NCBI GenBank assembly: GCA_037178675.1
Contig: JAYMGJ010000085.1
Location: 21,616 to 85,615 of the forward strand
Direction: 5' to 3'
DNA: 64,000 nucleotides
DNA from: Scleroderma bovista
Taxonomy: Eukaryota > Basidiomycota > Agaricomycetes > Boletales > Sclerodermataceae
Shown: in pieces, positions 61,341 to 64,000 of the stretch
How positions within the stretch are numbered: the stretch's first letter is position 1
How the letters are laid out: every line of letters starts with the position of its first letter
Program-made: the position numbers and the translations under genes
Notes under the pieces: model-generated
Seen by the model: the letters and a program-made list of their open reading frames with translations, nothing else
What the model was told of the DNA's origin: nothing
Databases searched by the model: none

Positions 61341-62235
61341 GCATCAATCATGCTGTTGTGTAGTGGCGTGTCAGGATGCTTCCGGCAATGTGTGCCACAA
61401 TAATGATAGTGCCGAATTGTTGATTGTGCCGAACTGTTGACTGTGCCGGAATGATGAATGTGCTGAATGGTTGATTGTGCCACAGGGTTGACTCTGCCAC
61501 AATGTTGAGCCAGAACGGTGATTGTGCTGGAGGGTTGATTGTGCCGCAGTGTTGACTCTGCCGTAATGTTGAAAGGCCAGCACAATCAATACTCTGGCAC
61601 AATCAACCTTGCGGCACAGTCAACACTCCAGCAGGATCCACATTTCGGCAGTCAACAGGCCGGCACAATCAACACTCCGTCGGCACAATCAACCCTTCGG
61701 CGCCATCATTAGTCTGGCCCAGTCAACACTCCGGCACCATTACCAGTCCAGCAGTCATCATTCCAGCACAGTCCAACCTCAGAGCGTGCTCGACCTGGAC
61801 AGCTTGTGCCGCAGTGTTGACTCTGCCGTAATGTTGACAGGCCAGTACAATCAATACTCCGGCACAATCAACCTTGTGGCACAGTCAACACTCCGGCAGG
61901 ATCCACATCCCGGCAGTCAACAGGCCAGCACAATCAACACTCCGTCGGCACCATCATTAGTCTGGCCAAGTCAACACTCCGGCACACTCAACTCTCCGGC
62001 ACAGGCAACATTGCGGCCAAGCCAACACTGCGGCACAATCATCATTTTGGCACAATCACCATTCTGGCTCAACATTGCGGCAGAGTCAGCCCTCCGGCAC
62101 AATCAACCTTTCGGCACATTCATCATTCCGGCACAGTCAACATTCCGGCACAATCAACAATTTGGCATCATCATCATTGCGGCACACGCTGCTGGAAGCA
62201 TCCTGACACGCCGCTACACACAGCATGATTGATGC
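61341..62235. mobile_element. 895-bp inverted-repeat (foldback/MITE-like) element of about 17-bp units
   Basis: The left arm (61341 to about 61530) and right arm (about 62040 to 62235) are inverted copies at roughly 90% by eye. The outer ends read GCATCAATCATGCTG at 61341 and its reverse complement ending at 62235, followed inward by matching GTGTCAGGATGC/GCATCCTGACAC. The interior is an array of about 17-bp units of consensus GGCACAATCAACACTCC, reversed between about 61380 and 61575 and mostly forward from 61576 on. GTGAACTA occurs at 61328-61335 and 62237-62244, an 8-bp direct repeat that could be a target-site duplication, although 5 bp (left) and 1 bp (right) separate it from the arms. 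No protein is encoded. It could be a non-autonomous KDZ or hAT derivative. Confidence 0.7.
61541..61998. repeat. internal direct duplication, offset 265 bp
   Basis: The segment starting GTGCCGCAGTGTTGACTCTG at 61541 recurs at 61806 and remains alignable for about 190 bp, including the landmark AGCAGGATCCACAT/GGCAGGATCCACAT and CATCATTAGTCTGGCC. The second copy lacks one 17-bp unit present in the first. This indicates expansion of the unit array by segmental duplication inside the inverted-repeat element. Confidence 0.7.
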
Positions 62236-62795
62236 AGTGAACTATGACACATAGGTTATAGCTAGCTGTTGCACCGGCACACAATGGTTTCTAGCTGCGG
62301 TAGTTGATTGTTATCAATGCCAGCAGTCGTGGAACTACGAGGACCACGGCCGGTAGGCCCATGATTGCACCTCTTCCCTTGGCAGATTTATATTTACATA
62401 TTGGCCGAAGGGTGTGCATGCATGGCATTCAATTGCTGCTGGTACATGGCTTTTCCATTCGGCTACCAGCGAATCTACGTGCCACTGTTCATGACCCTCC
62501 CATTCCATCATCCATTCATTCCAAGGTATGCACCCCATAAATACCTTGCAGTTGCACCTTGGTTTCTCACTAACAGCCACTCGATGATCCATTTTAAATA
62601 TGTCCTCTTTGCATACCATATAGTGGTATTTGATGCCGATGGTCAATGCCAATCATACACAACCAAGGTCTACCATACATTTGACATTGCTTTGCTGCAT
62701 AGCATGCTCTCCCCATCTCTCCGCTCATATTAGCCTCCTTTTGATCCTCTCCAAGTGTTTCCCTATACGAAAGAAATTGTCTTTGTCAGGTGGCT
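62236..62795. other. 560 bp between the inverted-repeat element and the KDZ remnant
   Basis: Overlapping frames exist on both strands (for example plus-strand HSMIHFKYVLFAYHIVVFDA near 62580) but none matches a known family. It could be the 3' end of the KDZ element. Confidence 0.4.
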
Positions 62796-63997
62796 TCACA
62801 TGTCAATAGTTTTTACCTCTTCGTCCCACCTGTCTCGCAATGCTTTCGCCCCTTCAAGCAAGTCAGCCGTGTTAACATGAGGAGCAATCATCTTACATTC
62901 AGACATCCAATCATTGACCTCTGTATCCCGCGGCACATCCATTGTCAAAAACCAGGCCAAAGTGTCATCCCTATGACCCCTTGCATTTGGGTCGGCAATG
63001 GTTGCACTGATCTTTAGGTCTTCTTTCCTCAACATTTTGTATCGGTTCAATGTGTTGCCGCTTGCATTCAATGCTATCATTTGTTTCCGGCACCGACGAT
63101 ATATTGCCGCATGCCGCTGCACTTTCACATCGGCACTACCACCTTCCCCCAGGCCCTCGTAGTCATATTGTATGTCCCAGCATGTCTGACATCGGTCCGG
63201 AAGATGACTGCCAGTGTGCCAGCGAAACCCTTAGTTCATGTAGAGCATCGTTGGCCTGACCTTCCCTCAATCGTAACTCCTGATCCACCATGGTTAAACG
63301 CCCCCCAACTCTATCGGCTTGCTGCATCCCCAGGTACGACAGCAAGGGCAGTACCACAGCATCCGAGTAGTTGGGATCTTGTGGGTGGAATGAGTCTGAA
63401 AATACATCTTCACCATCACCTTCATCGATGTCCATTGTGGAAATGAGATTATCCGAGATGTCCTCATTCCAATCTTCGCCTAGAAATTGGGAAGCTGATT
63501 CACAGAGCCAATCAATTCCCACGCATACGACCATCCGGTCCCTGATTACTTATAATATCCATTTCGATCGACTTCATTGTTTGAGCTGTCATATATGTCA
63601 AATTGGTTTGAAATCAGCCAAGCAAGTAAATACCTTTTTCCAGCTGCACCTCAAATATGTCCATTGATTTTGGATCAGTAGCCCTATTCTCCACACAGCA
63701 CGATTTCTCTTGCTGTGCCCAAAGCTCATGCAACTCGACCGGAACCCTTGTATCAAGCTCCGCAAATGCTCCTTCCGCGGACATCAGTGCCTCTTGAGCA
63801 TTCTTCAATTTTCTTTTCAGGGAGATGGCTGTGCAATATGTCGTTGGCATACTTCACCCAAAATCTGCAAGATATTGTGATACCACTCACGCATCCACAC
63901 CATCTTTAAGAAGTTGTTGTCATTCATTTGAAAATCAAGCAGCTCCTGTCTATGCGGCGTTGCCATCCGCGGGCCAATGGCGACAATGATGTTAAGA
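62796..63997 (-). pseudogene. KDZ transposase, C-terminal part, frameshifted and cut by the window edge
   Basis: Minus-strand pieces follow the order known for KDZ transposases: KNAQEALMSAEGAFAELDTR with ATDPKSMDIFEVQLEK (63850-63614), a linker with MDIDEGDGEDVFSDSFHP, LREGQANDALHELRVSLA (to about 63218), then in another frame VIFRTDVRHAGTYNMTTRAW, then in a third frame VQRHAAIYRRCRKQMIALNA, ARGHRDDTLAWFLTMDVP and ALRDRWDEEVKTIDM. Some breaks can be introns (for example GTATTTAC at about 63612), but the two shifts between 63080 and 63225 have no adequate intron and look like indels. The N-terminal catalytic core lies outside the window. It sits about 1.7 kb from the TET/JBP remnant in opposite orientation. 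Confidence 0.75.
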
Positions 63998-64000
63998 GAG

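Noticed and set aside
61576..62200. Regular about 17-bp units resembling a CRISPR array
   Set aside because: Repeats are imperfect, occur in both orientations without unique spacers, and the genome is eukaryotic; this is a tandem array within an inverted-repeat element.

Overview
The window is nuclear DNA of a filamentous basidiomycete, most likely an Agaricomycete. The evidence is dense short spliceosomal introns (mostly about 48-60 nt), typical fungal housekeeping genes, an intron-containing tRNA-Lys, and at the right end Plavaka-type and KDZ-type transposon remnants with a TET/JBP-family oxygenase, a combination characteristic of mushroom-forming fungi. The species cannot be named from sequence alone.

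Layout. 0-17.5 kb: AP-3 sigma adaptor (APS3), a C2H2 zinc-finger protein, tRNA-Lys(CTT), sterol glucosyltransferase ATG26, a 2-oxoglutarate/Fe(II) oxygenase, RIC1 (Golgi Rab GEF subunit), a PRELI/Ups lipid-transfer protein and a metallo-beta-lactamase-fold hydrolase. 17.5-26.3 kb looks empty by open frames, but reading splice junctions by hand reveals two very intron-rich genes: a DRG1/RBG1 GTPase (18 exons) and an allantoate-permease-type MFS transporter, both with exons of 9-18 nt. 26.3-38.5 kb: a SSK2-type MAPKKK of the HOG pathway, BRF1 (TFIIIB), a second PRELI/Ups protein, a peroxisomal ABCD half-transporter and a HAD phosphatase. 38.8-54.2 kb: a RINT1/TIP20 tether subunit, MCM3, PRP17, a Myb plus C2H2 protein, SGT2 and PRP19; several pairs are divergent with short shared promoters, SGT2/PRP19 having only 77 bp between start codons.

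54.5-64 kb is a repeat-rich accessory block. It holds a Plavaka-type transposase C-terminal remnant with one in-frame stop, degenerate tandem repeats, an unknown minus-strand gene, a TET/JBP-like dioxygenase whose catalytic residues are all visible but whose frame is cut by one TAG, a 0.9-kb inverted-repeat element built from about 17-bp units and flanked by an 8-bp direct repeat, and the C-terminal part of a decayed KDZ transposase running off the window. This KDZ-TET/JBP neighbourhood, a transposon accompanied by an enzyme family that oxidises methylated DNA bases, is the most notable system in the window.

Functionally the left 54 kb is ordinary core genome (membrane traffic, lipid and peroxisome biology, stress signalling, transcription, replication, splicing). 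The genes are not an operon and are probably independently regulated, apart from the divergent pairs. Exon boundaries below were inferred by hand from GT/AG signals, frame and protein-family conservation; coordinates of gene ends are start and stop codons, not transcript ends.
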